Assembly (NCBI RefSeq): GCF_001652725.1
Contig: NZ_LWHJ01000030.1
Location: forward strand, 62,001-126,000
DNA length: 64,000 bases
Direction: 5' to 3'
From: Pedobacter psychrophilus
Lineage (GTDB): Bacteria > Bacteroidota > Bacteroidia > Sphingobacteriales > Sphingobacteriaceae
Positions 33,330 through 42,922 of this stretch are shown here, piece after piece (position 1 is the first letter of the stretch; each line of letters opens with the position of its first letter). The notes under the pieces were generated by a model. The model was not told the DNA's origin, searched no databases, and was given only the letters and a program-made list of their open reading frames with translations. The position numbers were made by a program, and so were the translations under genes.

Positions 33330-34811
33330 TTAATAACCAATATTCTTTAAACCATCTTTCGCTTTATTCTCAATACTATTTTCATATTCGTGATTTTTCA
33401 TTGCGATGGCTTGCTTATAATAATTTGCAGCTCTTGGTTTATCGTTTTTTAGGGCATAAATATCGCCCATCAACAAAGCGGCATTTGCAGCATAATAATA
33501 AGTAGTATTTTTTCCTGAACTGATGGCTCTTTGATAATTAATTAACGCTTCTCCATCTCGTCCCAATTCATCATAAATACGTCCTAATCTGTAATAAACT
33601 TCTATTTGATCCCTTTGTAATTTAAAATCGGAAGCATCTTTTCCATTTAATTGCGCCAAAGCTTTTGGATAATATCCTCCATCAAAAAATAAACGAGCTT
33701 TTAACAAATTTATATCTGGAGCAGCGTCGTTAGCCTCTTTTAAGGCTTGTTTATCTTTTTCATCATAAACATCTCCTTGAGATTTTACCATTTTAATAAA
33801 CGCATTATAGCGATTGTTATCGCCTCTTAGATAATAGTAATAAGCAAGTTTTAGGTATGCGTCTTTCCTGAAATTGATTCCATGGTATTCTTTTAAATAG
33901 CTAATTAAATAAACATTTGCGTCAGAATCCATTCTATTTAGTTTAGCATTTCCCAACAGATAATTTACCGTTGGAAAATCTGTATAATTATTTCCTTTTG
34001 GTCTTCTTAAAAGATAGGTTATTGCAGTATCATTTTTAGCATTTCTTGCAGAAACATAACCTTGTAAATAAGATTTTAACAAGCTAGAGTTATCCATAGA
34101 AGCGGTATAGTTCATTATTTTATTATAGTTTGCTTTGTTATGAACCAAATCTGTTTCTATATAACATAAAAAGAAAACTACTTCATCCTTATAAAAAGAG
34201 TAAGATGTTTTTGGCAATGCGCCTGCTAGATATTCTAATGTTTTAATCCCATTATTTACATTGCCAGTAAAACCAAAGGTGGATAAAACGCCTTTTAGAT
34301 TTGAAGGAATTGCTCCTAATATCACATCTACTAATCCTGCACTTTTTTTGTTAGGCAAAAAAGAAGGGTACTTTTTAATATTTTCATTTAAAAGATTGTC
34401 GGCTTTTTTAATATCAAAACCAGAAGATAGGTAATCTTGAAAGCGACTTTTTAACATGCCCCATTGCAAATAAACCTCTGCTTGTGCAAATAGGTAATAA
34501 GGCGAGTTTCTATCCTGTTTTTCTAAAGCGCTTATCCTGCTCGATCTTAAATTCTTTAATCTTTCATAATCCGCTTTGTTTTCTGTGGTTAGCAGTGTAA
34601 AATAATCCACATAATTATCTAAAAGTATGGTTATTCCATTATTGGGATTTTGGTTTTTCTCTTTTTGGATTAGAGCTTTTGCATCATTTAAGCGAAGATC
34701 AAATATGGCCTGATAAGCATTTACACAATTGGCATTAAAATCGAAATTAGCTTTCGATGTAAAGCTAAAGCTTAGAAATAAAATAAAAATAAGAAGTGTT
34801 TTTTTAATCAT
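33330..34811 (-). CDS. Exported tetratricopeptide-repeat protein
   Basis: The ATG at 34809-34811 is chosen because it begins a clean signal peptide (LLIFILFLSFSFTSKA); a longer frame from 34847 would run into the terminator of the upstream zinc-ribbon gene. The mature protein of about 470 residues is helical with TPR-like units, the clearest near the C-terminus (YYRLGRIYDELGRDGEALIN and ANAALLMGDIYALKNDKPRA). Central repeats are degenerate. It probably acts as a periplasmic scaffold; no enzymatic motif is seen. It is transcribed alone. Confidence 0.85.
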   Translation of the reverse strand: MIKKTLLIFILFLSFSFTSKANFDFNANCVNAYQAIFDLRLNDAKALIQKEKNQNPNNGITILLDNYVDYFTLLTTENKADYERLKNLRSSRISALEKQDRNSPYYLFAQAEVYLQWGMLKSRFQDYLSSGFDIKKADNLLNENIKKYPSFLPNKKSAGLVDVILGAIPSNLKGVLSTFGFTGNVNNGIKTLEYLAGALPKTSYSFYKDEVVFFLCYIETDLVHNKANYNKIMNYTASMDNSSLLKSYLQGYVSARNAKNDTAITYLLRRPKGNNYTDFPTVNYLLGNAKLNRMDSDANVYLISYLKEYHGINFRKDAYLKLAYYYYLRGDNNRYNAFIKMVKSQGDVYDEKDKQALKEANDAAPDINLLKARLFFDGGYYPKALAQLNGKDASDFKLQRDQIEVYYRLGRIYDELGRDGEALINYQRAISSGKNTTYYYAANAALLMGDIYALKNDKPRAANYYKQAIAMKNHEYENSIENKAKDGLKNIGY

Positions 34812-34841
34812 TATTGATTTTGAAATTTGTTTAAAAAAAGA

Positions 34842-34868
34842 AAACATCTTGAAATTTTCAAGATGTTT
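34842..34868 (-). terminator. Terminator after the zinc-ribbon gene
   Basis: AAACATCTTGAAA and TTTCAAGATGTTT are perfect arms with one base between. On the minus strand the stem is followed by TCTTTTTTT. It separates the zinc-ribbon gene from the TPR gene and supports the later TPR start. Confidence 0.85.
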
Positions 34869-34896
34869 CCCTTAATATCAATTAAAATACCAATTA

Positions 34897-35646
34897 TTAT
34901 ACTAATTCGGTTTGTGTTGCGTCTGCCATTGTTTCGTCAACCAAAATTCTTCCGCAATGCTCGCAAACAATAATTTTTTTGCGTTGACGGATATCAGATT
35001 GGCGTTGAGGTGGAATTTGATTAAAACATCCTGAGCAAGAGTCACGTTGTATAGTTACTACTGCTAAACCATTTTTAAAGTTTCCTCTTAAACGGTTGTA
35101 AGCAATTTTTAAACGATCATCAATTTTTTCTTCTGCTTTGTTAGCTTCTTTAACCAAAACTTCTTCTTCTTTTTTGGTTTCTGAAGTGATGCTCTCCAGC
35201 TCAGATTGTTTTCCGGCTAAATCTTTTTTTCTCTCTTCCAAATCTGCTAAAGCTTTTTCATAAACTTCAGTTTTATTAGCGATATCGTAAGTAAGTTCTT
35301 TAATTTTCTTTTCAGAAACCTGAACATCTAAACCTTGAATTTCAATTTCTTTAGAAATTGCTTCAAATTCACGGTTGTTTTTTACGTTGTTTTGTTGCGT
35401 TTCGTATTTTTTAACCAAAGCTAAAGATTCTTTGATCATATTTTTACGGTTCACGATAGCGTCCTCAGTATCATCTAAGTCTGCTTTGATTTTTTGAATA
35501 CGTGTTTCTAATCCGGCAACGTCATCTTCTAAATCTGCTACTTCCATTGGAAGCTCTCCACGGGTTTGACGGATTTTATCAACTTTAGTGTGGATGGTCT
35601 GTAGCTCGTATAAAGCTTCAAGCTTTTGTTCTACGGTTTGTTCCAT
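34897..35646 (-). CDS. Coiled-coil zinc-ribbon protein (zf-RING_7 family)
   Basis: A 249-residue cytosolic protein. Residues about 10-180 form a long antiparallel coiled coil rich in Glu/Lys (for example RIQKIKADLDDTEDAIVNRK). The C-terminal zinc ribbon has four cysteines in DSCSGCFNQIPPQ and VCEHCGRILVDE. This architecture is found in the family that includes CT398 of Chlamydia and related bacterial proteins whose role is not firmly established; interaction with RNA polymerase sigma or secretion components has been proposed for some. Its ATG shares one base with the stop of the Nif3 gene, a pairing common in Bacteroidota. Confidence 0.92.
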   Translation of the reverse strand: MEQTVEQKLEALYELQTIHTKVDKIRQTRGELPMEVADLEDDVAGLETRIQKIKADLDDTEDAIVNRKNMIKESLALVKKYETQQNNVKNNREFEAISKEIEIQGLDVQVSEKKIKELTYDIANKTEVYEKALADLEERKKDLAGKQSELESITSETKKEEEVLVKEANKAEEKIDDRLKIAYNRLRGNFKNGLAVVTIQRDSCSGCFNQIPPQRQSDIRQRKKIIVCEHCGRILVDETMADATQTELV

Positions 35647-36743
35647 TACGACAAATATTTTATTGGGTTTGTATTATTTTCAGTTAAACGGATTGCAAAG
35701 TTAGGAAATTTTTTGGTAATAATATCTAATAGTAAATGTTGTGTAAATTGCTCACTTTCAAAATGTCCAATATCGGCAATAATGATTTTTCCATCGGCAT
35801 CAAAAAATTCGTGATATTTAAAATCTGCAGTAATAAATACATCAGCATTAGCTGCTAGGGCGTTTTTTAACAAAAAACTTCCAGAGCCACCACAAACCGC
35901 AATTTTTTTTACTTTTTTAGATAATATTTCAGTATGTCTAATCACACTCAAATCCATTTTTTCTTTTAAGTGATGTAGAAATTTTACACCGTCCATTTCT
36001 TCAGGTAATTCGCCAATCATACCAGAACCTACTTCTTTTAAATTGTTATCTAAAGCATAAATATCATAGGCTACTTCTTCATAAGGATGATTTTTTAAAA
36101 GAGCAGCAATAATCTTACTTTCAATTTGAGCCTGATAAAGAACTTCAATTCTTGTTTCATCCTCATAATGTGTTTGGTTTTTTTTGCCAACAAAAGCGTT
36201 AGTAAAATCGTTTCCTTTAAATGTGCCAATTCCATTAGTATTAAAACTCGCATTTGTATAATTACCAATTTGCCCGCCACCAGCTTCAAATATTTCTGTT
36301 CTAACAATATCGGCGTAAGCCAAAGGAACAAAAAACACAATTTTTTTTAGCCCATTTTTTTTAGGTGATAAAATGTGGCAATTCTGCAATCCAATTTTTT
36401 CACATATTTTAGAATTCACGCCATTATCGACTGCGTCTAAATTGGTATGTATGGCATAAATGGCAATTTTGTTTTCAATGGCTTTTATAATTACCCTTTC
36501 CACGTAGTTGCTGCCATTCAGTTTTTTTAAACCTTTAAAAACTATTGGATGATGAGAAATGATGATATCACATTTATTCTTAATTGCCTCATCAACAATT
36601 GCTTCGGTACAATCTAAACTAATTAATGCTTTGTTAATTTCTTTATCAAAACTTCCTACAATTAATCCAGAATTATCATAACTTTCTTGGTAGGCCAACG
36701 GCGCTACGGTTTCTAGATATTGTGTAAGTTCTTTTAATTGCAT
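35646..36743 (-). CDS. Nif3-like dinuclear metal centre hexameric protein
   Basis: Member of the NIF3/YqfO family (often labelled GTP cyclohydrolase I type 2-like, without firm proof). The start at 36743 (ATG, MQLKELTQYLE) is preferred to an upstream TTG at 36788. The metal-binding blocks are ESYDNSGLIVG, IISHHPIVFKGLKKL, AIYAIHTNLDAVDNGVN at the N-terminus and ADIGHFESEQF at the C-terminus. A central insert of about 130 residues (NIF3_C-like, KIVFFVPLAYADIVRTEIFE) makes the longer YqfO form of 365 residues. It is followed by the zinc-ribbon gene with one-base overlap, and is divergent from the TPR/H-box gene at 36843. Confidence 0.93.
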   Translation of the reverse strand: MQLKELTQYLETVAPLAYQESYDNSGLIVGSFDKEINKALISLDCTEAIVDEAIKNKCDIIISHHPIVFKGLKKLNGSNYVERVIIKAIENKIAIYAIHTNLDAVDNGVNSKICEKIGLQNCHILSPKKNGLKKIVFFVPLAYADIVRTEIFEAGGGQIGNYTNASFNTNGIGTFKGNDFTNAFVGKKNQTHYEDETRIEVLYQAQIESKIIAALLKNHPYEEVAYDIYALDNNLKEVGSGMIGELPEEMDGVKFLHHLKEKMDLSVIRHTEILSKKVKKIAVCGGSGSFLLKNALAANADVFITADFKYHEFFDADGKIIIADIGHFESEQFTQHLLLDIITKKFPNFAIRLTENNTNPIKYLS

Positions 36744-36842
36744 TCTCAAAATTAATAGTTTATTAACGATAACAATTTTAGTTAACAAATATTTTATTTA
36801 AATATATTACTTTGCAAAAATCAAATTTGTTATAAGCCTTTA

Positions 36843-38279
36843 ATGAAATTTAAAACCTTTTTTTTATTCTTTGTTTTTTTTAGCTCGTTTGTTCAAGCGC
36901 AAGAAATTAGTTTGCAAGACAGGATAAAAAACCTACATAATTTAACAGACAGCACTAAGAAGGTTATAGAAATGGGAAGCATTTCTTACATGTATCAATA
37001 TCAAGATTCTTATAAAAGTGTGTTATATGCTGATAGCGCATTAAAGCTCGCTAAAAAAATTGGTTATAAACAAGGTATAGCCAAATCGTATAATTTTTTA
37101 GGATTAGCATATGCTGCAATTGGTAAGTTAGATTTTGCTTTAAAAAATTATTTAGATGCTTTAAGCACCAATAAAGATGCAGGATTAGAAAAGGAAACCT
37201 CAAAAAATCTGAATAATATAGCAGAAGTTTTAATTACTATAGGCGATATCAATAGTGCAAGTATTTATGTAAATCGGGCGTATGCAGTAAATAAAAAGTA
37301 TAATAATTTAAAATCCTTAGCTATATCATTAAGTTTAATGTCTGATATCTATTTAGAGAAATATGATTATAAGAATGCATTATACTATTTAGAAAAGGCA
37401 AATGCCATAAAAAATGATGAATTGCAAATTTTTGACAAGGGCTTTTATTTTTCAAAATTGGGAAAAATAGATTTGATGAGGGATAGTTTAGAGAAGGCCA
37501 GCAATTCTTTTGATAAGGTTTTAAACTTTGAAAATGCAGAACCCGATCAAATCATTAAGGCTTATACAGGGTTGGCAATTATTAAATCGAAACAAAAGGA
37601 TTATGCTGGAAGCAAAATATTACTAAATAAGGCTTTATCAATCGCCAAAAAAACACATGCAGAAATTCAATTGCTATATATTTATGAGCAAATCATTCGA
37701 TTATCAAAAGACATGAATGATTTACCAAATCAGGTAATTTATTTAAATCAAAAAGATTCTTTAAAAAGTCAATTACTAGGATACAATACATCAGGTAATA
37801 TTTCTAGTTCTTTAAATAAAATTATTACCGATAAAAAGGACAAAGAGAATGAAGAATTAAGATTGCAATCTACTTTTAATGAGAAAAAGTTAAGTAAGCA
37901 AAAAAACACTTTTTTATTATTGATAACAGGAATCTCTGTTTTATTAATTCTTGGTTTTGTAGCCTTAATTAATTTTCGAAATAAAAATAAGGCGTATAAA
38001 AAACTAGATATTGCCAATCAGCAAATTTTAAAACACAATGCTAATTTAGAGCAGATGGTTCAAAAACGTACTGCCACCATTAGTCAGAAGAATGCAAAGC
38101 TTAAGGAAGTAGCTTACTTTAATTCGCACAGGGTTAGAAAGCACATGGCCAATATTTTAGGATTGATCCATGTGGCTAGTTTTGAAAAAGAAAAGCAAGA
38201 ATTTTTTGATTTGATAGAATCAGAGGCCAAAAGTATGGATGAAACTTTATCAGAAATTAATGCAATGACAAACGATTAA
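36843..38279 (+). CDS. TPR sensor-like membrane protein ending in a kinase H-box without ATPase domain
   Basis: A 478-residue protein with a signal peptide (FFLFFVFFSSFVQAQ), six or so TPR units (SYNFLGLAYAAIGKLDFALK, TSKNLNNIAEVLITIGDINS, ALYYLEKANAI), a transmembrane helix (TFLLLITGISVLLILGFVAL, around residues 355-375), a coiled coil (AYKKLDIANQQILKHNANLE) and then AYFNSHRVRKHMANILGLIH. The last segment matches the H-box helix of Bacteroidota hybrid histidine kinases, with the His of NSHRVR in the phosphoacceptor place. The chain stops about 40 residues later, so no HATPase domain is present. It might signal by dimerisation or pass phosphate in trans. It overlaps the convergent TM2 gene by 4 bp. 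Confidence 0.8.
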   Translation: MKFKTFFLFFVFFSSFVQAQEISLQDRIKNLHNLTDSTKKVIEMGSISYMYQYQDSYKSVLYADSALKLAKKIGYKQGIAKSYNFLGLAYAAIGKLDFALKNYLDALSTNKDAGLEKETSKNLNNIAEVLITIGDINSASIYVNRAYAVNKKYNNLKSLAISLSLMSDIYLEKYDYKNALYYLEKANAIKNDELQIFDKGFYFSKLGKIDLMRDSLEKASNSFDKVLNFENAEPDQIIKAYTGLAIIKSKQKDYAGSKILLNKALSIAKKTHAEIQLLYIYEQIIRLSKDMNDLPNQVIYLNQKDSLKSQLLGYNTSGNISSSLNKIITDKKDKENEELRLQSTFNEKKLSKQKNTFLLLITGISVLLILGFVALINFRNKNKAYKKLDIANQQILKHNANLEQMVQKRTATISQKNAKLKEVAYFNSHRVRKHMANILGLIHVASFEKEKQEFFDLIESEAKSMDETLSEINAMTND

Positions 38280-38635
38280 CTTCTTGCTAATTCTATAAAA
38301 GATCTACTTTCTAGTGCCATTTTATGATTAAACTCATTTGCTAAGTTTTTATAATTCACTAAATCTATAATTGTCCCAATTAAGCATAAACCTGCAGTTA
38401 AAAAATAAAGTATGCCCATTCCAATTTGATTTGTGGCAAATCGTTGTATCCCAGCTATTCCAAAAAAGCCAAGTATTCCAAAAAATAAAATATGTTGAGG
38501 GTCGCGTCTTTTACCGCTATAAATCATCATAAACTTATTTTTTGCATCAGCATCCAAGCTTTGCATAATTTCTTTGATAAACATCATTTCTTCTGTTGTG
38601 ATGTTTGATAGTGTATATAAGTATTGTTCGTTCAT
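38276..38635 (-). CDS. TM2-domain protein
   Basis: A 119-residue membrane protein from the ATG ending at 38635 (MNEQYLYTLSNIT). A cytosolic helical N-terminus precedes the TM2 module: two spans with the connecting short loop (HILFFGILGFFGIAGIQRF and GILYFLTAGLCLIGTIIDLV). TM2 proteins are of unknown function. Its start overlaps the stop of the DUF2752 gene (ATGA), and TM2-DUF2752 pairs are common in Bacteroidota, so the two probably work in the same membrane process. Confidence 0.88.
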   Translation of the reverse strand: MNEQYLYTLSNITTEEMMFIKEIMQSLDADAKNKFMMIYSGKRRDPQHILFFGILGFFGIAGIQRFATNQIGMGILYFLTAGLCLIGTIIDLVNYKNLANEFNHKMALESRSFIELARS

Positions 38636-38910
38636 ATTGTTAAGGTTTTTAAAGTTAGAGTGCAAAGTCTATAAATTATTACAACAAAAGCAAAAATCCC
38701 TAGCGGATGTGCCCTCCAGGAATTCAGAAATTGAAAATGCATGAGATAATACAAAGAATGCCCTAAGCCACAACCCGGGCAAAATTTAAATCCAAAATAC
38801 GCAAATGGGCAGAGACTAACGTGAGGTTTGTGGATATCTATGAAATAAAGAAGGATTAAAGCAGAGGAGAAAAACAATATTTCTAATCCATAGCTTTTTA
38901 ACTTAACCAT
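38632..38910 (-). CDS. DUF2752 membrane protein
   Basis: A 92-residue membrane protein with the DUF2752 signature: CPFAYFGFKFCPGCGLGHSL (cysteine-rich) followed by RAHPLGIFAFVVIIYRL. The ATG at 38908-38910 shares one base with the stop of the upstream DUF4199-like gene, and the 3' end overlaps the TM2 gene. Function unknown. Confidence 0.88.
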   Translation of the reverse strand: MVKLKSYGLEILFFSSALILLYFIDIHKPHVSLCPFAYFGFKFCPGCGLGHSLYYLMHFQFLNSWRAHPLGIFAFVVIIYRLCTLTLKTLTI

Positions 38911-39320
38911 CAACTTAATTTCTTTTGAGGGTCCATTAATATTAAAGCATTTAAAAAAGTAAAAAGTAAACCAATGCCTAATGCAATTACCGCTACTTCC
39001 ATATAATCAATTGGGTGATTATAAATGCTTATAGATAAGTACATGAAACTAAATATTGCAGATAATAAACTGCCAATAGCTAAAATTTTAAAACCTTCAA
39101 ATATTGCTTCGGTAAAGCATATTTTATTTTTTCTCTTTGTTTTATAATTTTTTATCCCAAAATGTAACCCTAAGAAAGGGATTAGTAATGAAGTGTAAAT
39201 AATCCATTCTTCACTATTTTGTAAAAGCGATTCAGGATAAAAGCCAATTTTCTGAGCAGAAAAAACCCATAAAATAGTGGTTAAACCTATTATTAAACCA
39301 GAAATTAAAGCATTTCTCAT
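38910..39320 (-). CDS. DUF4199-like four-helix membrane protein
   Basis: A 136-residue protein with four hydrophobic spans (ALISGLIIGLTTILWVFSA, EWIIYTSLLIPFLGLHFGI, FKILAIGSLLSAIFSFMYL, MEVAVIALGIGLLFTFLNAL), the topology of the DUF4199 family of Bacteroidota. No functional motif. It is the first of three overlapping genes (38276-39320) that must be co-transcribed. It is divergent from mfd with about 105 bp between starts. Confidence 0.72.
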   Translation of the reverse strand: MRNALISGLIIGLTTILWVFSAQKIGFYPESLLQNSEEWIIYTSLLIPFLGLHFGIKNYKTKRKNKICFTEAIFEGFKILAIGSLLSAIFSFMYLSISIYNHPIDYMEVAVIALGIGLLFTFLNALILMDPQKKLS

Positions 39321-39408
39321 TTTTCAGTTTTCAAATTGGTTCTTAAAAATAAATAAAATTTAGCTTATCCCAACTTATTAGCAGGCATTTTGTTTAGTAA
39401 CCATTGTT

Positions 39409-39416
39409 TATATTTG
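39409..39416 (+). promoter_or_regulatory. -7 promoter element for mfd
   Basis: TATATTTG fits the consensus exactly and ends 9 bases before the ATG of mfd. A TTTTG at 39388-39392 lies 16 bases upstream of it. The implied leader is only a few bases long. Confidence 0.6.
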
Positions 39417-39425
39417 CAATATTAG

Positions 39426-42400
39426 ATGAATATCAAAGAGATTTTAGAAAGATACAAGACCGATAATCGGGTAATTAATTTAACCAAAGCGATTCAAAAT
39501 AAAAAAGCTAGGGTTCAATTAAAAGGATTGATTGGTTCTATGGATGCTTTTATAGTGGCAGCTAATTACTTTTTAACCCATAGAAATATGGTTTTTGTAT
39601 TGCCAGATAGGGAAGAGGCCAACTATTTTCAAGCAGATTTAGAAAATTTGATGGATAAAGAGGTTTTAATTTTCCCTTCTTCCTACCGTAAATCTTTCGA
39701 TTTTACCCAAACAGATTCTGCCAATGTATTAATGAGGGCAGAAGTTTTAAATGAGTTAAATCACGCATCAGAATTTGGAAACCTAATTGTTACCTATCCA
39801 GAAGCAATGTCTGAAAAGGTAATCGATAGAAATGCACTTATTAAAAACACTTTAGAAATCTCCATAAACAATAAACTAAGCATCGATTTTATCAATGAAT
39901 TTTTAATTGATTATGATTTTGACAGAACCGATTTTGTTTATGAACCAGGTCAGTTTTCTGTTCGTGGTGGCATTGTAGATATTTTTTCCTTCTCACATGA
40001 ATTGCCCTATCGTATTGAGTTTTTTGGTGACCATATCGAAAGTATCAGAACTTTTGAAATTGAAAGCCAACTTTCTGTTGAGCAGGTAAAATCCATCACT
40101 ATTGTACCTAACGTACAATCTAAATTTTTAACAGAAAGCAATATTTCTCTTCTAGAATTTATAGATAGTGATGCTGTAATTTGGTTTAAAGATGTTCAGT
40201 TTACACTAGATATTATCAAAACGGGATATAAAAAGTCGGTTGAATTATGGAAGGCTTTAAGTGCAGAACAGAAACAACAGAACCAAGATTGGATAGATCC
40301 AAAATTTGCTTTCAGCGATGATAAAATGATGGCAGACCAGTTGAATGATTTTCCAGTTATCGAGTTTGGAAAACAATTTTTTTATCACGCTTCTGATACA
40401 ATAGATTTTGATGCTCGTCCTCAACCGTCTTTTAATAAGGATTTTAATCTGCTTATTCATAATATCAAACAAAACGAAGATCAAAAAATTGAAAATTATA
40501 TCCTTACAGATTCTTCAAAACAGCAAGAACGCTTATTTGCCATTTTTGACGATATCAATAAAGGCGCAAAAGGTGTAAAATTTCAACCCATTAATATATC
40601 TATTCGCGAAGGTTTTATTGATTATGAACAAAAGTTAGCGTGTTATACCGATCATCAAATTTTTGATAGATATTATAAATACAAGTTAAAACGTGGTTAT
40701 GCAAAGTCTCAGGCCATCACTTTAAAAGAACTTAGAGATTTAAAGCCAGGAGATTACATCACCCATATTGATCATGGAGTTGGTAAATATGCTGGCCTGG
40801 AAAAAGTAGAAGTTAATGATAAAGTTCAAGAAATGATCAGATTGGTTTATGCCGATAATGATTTGCTCTACGTAAATATCAACTCGCTAAATCGTATTTC
40901 TAAATATTCTGGCAAAGATGGCCATGAACCCAAAATGAATAAATTGGGTACCGATGTTTGGGACAAGCTAAAAAAAAACACTAAAAAAAAAGTTAAAGAT
41001 ATCGCCCGAGACCTGATTAAGCTTTATGCTTTACGTAAGGCTCAAGTAGGAATGTCGTTCTCCCCAGACACTTATCTTCAAAACGAGTTGGAAGCTTCTT
41101 TTATATATGAAGATACTCCAGATCAAGTAAAAGCTACCGCGGATGTAAAAAAAGATATGGAATCACCTCATCCAATGGATCGTTTGGTATGTGGTGATGT
41201 TGGTTTTGGTAAAACCGAAATTGCCATAAGAGCTGCTTTTAAAGCGGCAACAGATGGTAAACAAGTCGCTATTTTAGTGCCGACAACCATTTTGGCGATG
41301 CAACATTACAAAACTTTTAATGAGCGTTTGGCAGAATTTCCGGTCAGGATAGATTATATCAATCGTTTTAAAAGTACTAAACAGGTTAAGGATACTCTAG
41401 AAGCTTTAAAAGTTGGTAAAGTTGATATCATTATTGGAACTCATAAGTTAGTAAGTAAAGATGTGAAGTTTAAAGATCTTGGTCTTTTAATTATTGATGA
41501 AGAGCAAAAATTTGGAGTTACCGTTAAGGAAAAACTAAAGCAATTTAGAGCAAATGTTGATACTTTAACATTAACAGCTACACCAATTCCAAGGACATTA
41601 CATTTCTCTTTGATGGGTGCAAGGGATTTATCAATCATGCAAACGCCTCCACCAAACCGTCAAGCGGTACAAACAGAGTTGCATGTTTTTAACGATAAAT
41701 TAATTAAGGAAGCTGTTGAGTTTGAATTGGATAGAGACGGACAAGTTTTCTTTATTCATAACAGGGTTGCAGATTTACGTCAACTGGGAGGCTTAATTCA
41801 AAAACTAGTTCCAAAAGCAAAAATCGCAATTGCCCATGGGCAATTGGAAGGTGATAAATTGGAAGACATCATGCTCGATTTTATCGATGGAAAGTATGAT
41901 GTTTTAGTAGCAACCACAATTATTGAGGCTGGTTTGGATGTTCCAAATGCTAACACTATGCTGATCAATCATGCTCATATGTTTGGCTTAAGTGATTTAC
42001 ATCAAATGCGAGGAAGAGTTGGACGTTCCAATAAAAAAGCTTTTTGTTATTTGCTAAGCCCGCCGCTTTCTACCTTAACTTCTGAAGCAAGAAAACGTTT
42101 AAGTGCTATTGAAGAATTTTCTGATTTAGGAAGTGGATTTAACGTGGCTATGAGAGATTTAGACATCCGCGGTAGCGGAAACCTTTTAGGTGCAGAACAA
42201 AGTGGTTTTATAGCGGAGATTGGATTTGATATGTATCATAAAATTTTGGATGAAGCGATACAAGAATTAAAAGAAGATGAATTTAAAGGTTTGTTTGCTG
42301 ATGATAAACCTCGTCCGTTTGTGAGCTTTACACAGATTGATACCGACATGGAATTGATGATTCCGGATGAATATGTCACCAATATTCAAGAGCGTTATAA

Positions 42401-42785
42401 TCTTTATACCGAGCTTTCTAAAATTGAAAATCAAACTGAATTAGATGCTTTTGAAAAAGAATTGCATGACCGTTTTGGTCCAGTTCCTAAAAAGGTAAAG
42501 GATTTATTGCGTACGGTAGAATTGCAATGGATTGGAAAAGAAATAGGTCTAGAAAAAATTTCTTGGAAAAAAGGAGTTTTAAGAGGTTATTTCATTTCTG
42601 ATAAGCAATCCAAATATTTTGAAACTGAAGTTTTTAGCAGGATTTTGTCTTTTGCCCAACAAAATCCTAGAAACGTAAATTTGAAGGAAGTTAAAAATAC
42701 TTTACGAATAGCTATTGAAGGAATCAAAAATATAGATGATGCTATTTTTGCATTGGAGCAAATGCGAGATCCTGTGATGATTTAA
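39426..42785 (+). CDS. mfd: Transcription-repair coupling factor Mfd
   Basis: Removes stalled RNA polymerase and recruits UvrA for strand-specific repair. The 1119-residue protein has the complete order: UvrB-like N-terminal domain (FVYEPGQFSVRGGIVDIFSF), the polymerase-interacting CarD-like domain (KPGDYITHIDHGVGKYAGLE, around residues 437-456), helicase domain with Walker A CGDVGFGKTEIAIRAAF and DEEQ-type IIDEEQKFGV, the TATPIPRTL motif III, the TRCF helicase C-terminal motif LINHAHMFGLSDLHQMRGR, and the TRCF regulatory domain. It stands alone, with its own promoter. Confidence 0.98.
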   Translation: MNIKEILERYKTDNRVINLTKAIQNKKARVQLKGLIGSMDAFIVAANYFLTHRNMVFVLPDREEANYFQADLENLMDKEVLIFPSSYRKSFDFTQTDSANVLMRAEVLNELNHASEFGNLIVTYPEAMSEKVIDRNALIKNTLEISINNKLSIDFINEFLIDYDFDRTDFVYEPGQFSVRGGIVDIFSFSHELPYRIEFFGDHIESIRTFEIESQLSVEQVKSITIVPNVQSKFLTESNISLLEFIDSDAVIWFKDVQFTLDIIKTGYKKSVELWKALSAEQKQQNQDWIDPKFAFSDDKMMADQLNDFPVIEFGKQFFYHASDTIDFDARPQPSFNKDFNLLIHNIKQNEDQKIENYILTDSSKQQERLFAIFDDINKGAKGVKFQPINISIREGFIDYEQKLACYTDHQIFDRYYKYKLKRGYAKSQAITLKELRDLKPGDYITHIDHGVGKYAGLEKVEVNDKVQEMIRLVYADNDLLYVNINSLNRISKYSGKDGHEPKMNKLGTDVWDKLKKNTKKKVKDIARDLIKLYALRKAQVGMSFSPDTYLQNELEASFIYEDTPDQVKATADVKKDMESPHPMDRLVCGDVGFGKTEIAIRAAFKAATDGKQVAILVPTTILAMQHYKTFNERLAEFPVRIDYINRFKSTKQVKDTLEALKVGKVDIIIGTHKLVSKDVKFKDLGLLIIDEEQKFGVTVKEKLKQFRANVDTLTLTATPIPRTLHFSLMGARDLSIMQTPPPNRQAVQTELHVFNDKLIKEAVEFELDRDGQVFFIHNRVADLRQLGGLIQKLVPKAKIAIAHGQLEGDKLEDIMLDFIDGKYDVLVATTIIEAGLDVPNANTMLINHAHMFGLSDLHQMRGRVGRSNKKAFCYLLSPPLSTLTSEARKRLSAIEEFSDLGSGFNVAMRDLDIRGSGNLLGAEQSGFIAEIGFDMYHKILDEAIQELKEDEFKGLFADDKPRPFVSFTQIDTDMELMIPDEYVTNIQERYNLYTELSKIENQTELDAFEKELHDRFGPVPKKVKDLLRTVELQWIGKEIGLEKISWKKGVLRGYFISDKQSKYFETEVFSRILSFAQQNPRNVNLKEVKNTLRIAIEGIKNIDDAIFALEQMRDPVMI

Positions 42786-42911
42786 AATTTCAATATTTAG
42801 CTAGTTCCCGTAGCTTCACCAAATTAATTAAACAGGCTTAGTGGCCTGGGGAAAATCTCGGACTGCATGATTTTTGAAATCTTTGAACAGATATTTTAAT
42901 TCTCAATTCAT
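42786..42911. other. Non-coding gap between mfd and the small-protein gene
   Basis: The gap is under 300 bases. It includes a small foldback (CAGGC and GCCTG around TTAGTG, near 42831-42846) and the TTG-rich sequence before the promoter below. No gene, and no strong terminator for mfd, is seen. Confidence 0.4.
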
Positions 42912-42919
42912 TATATTTG
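42912..42919 (+). promoter_or_regulatory. -7 promoter element of the small-protein/nucleotidyltransferase pair
   Basis: TATATTTG matches the consensus and ends 3 bases before the ATG at 42923, which again suggests a near-leaderless mRNA. Confidence 0.5.
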
Positions 42920-42922
42920 TAT

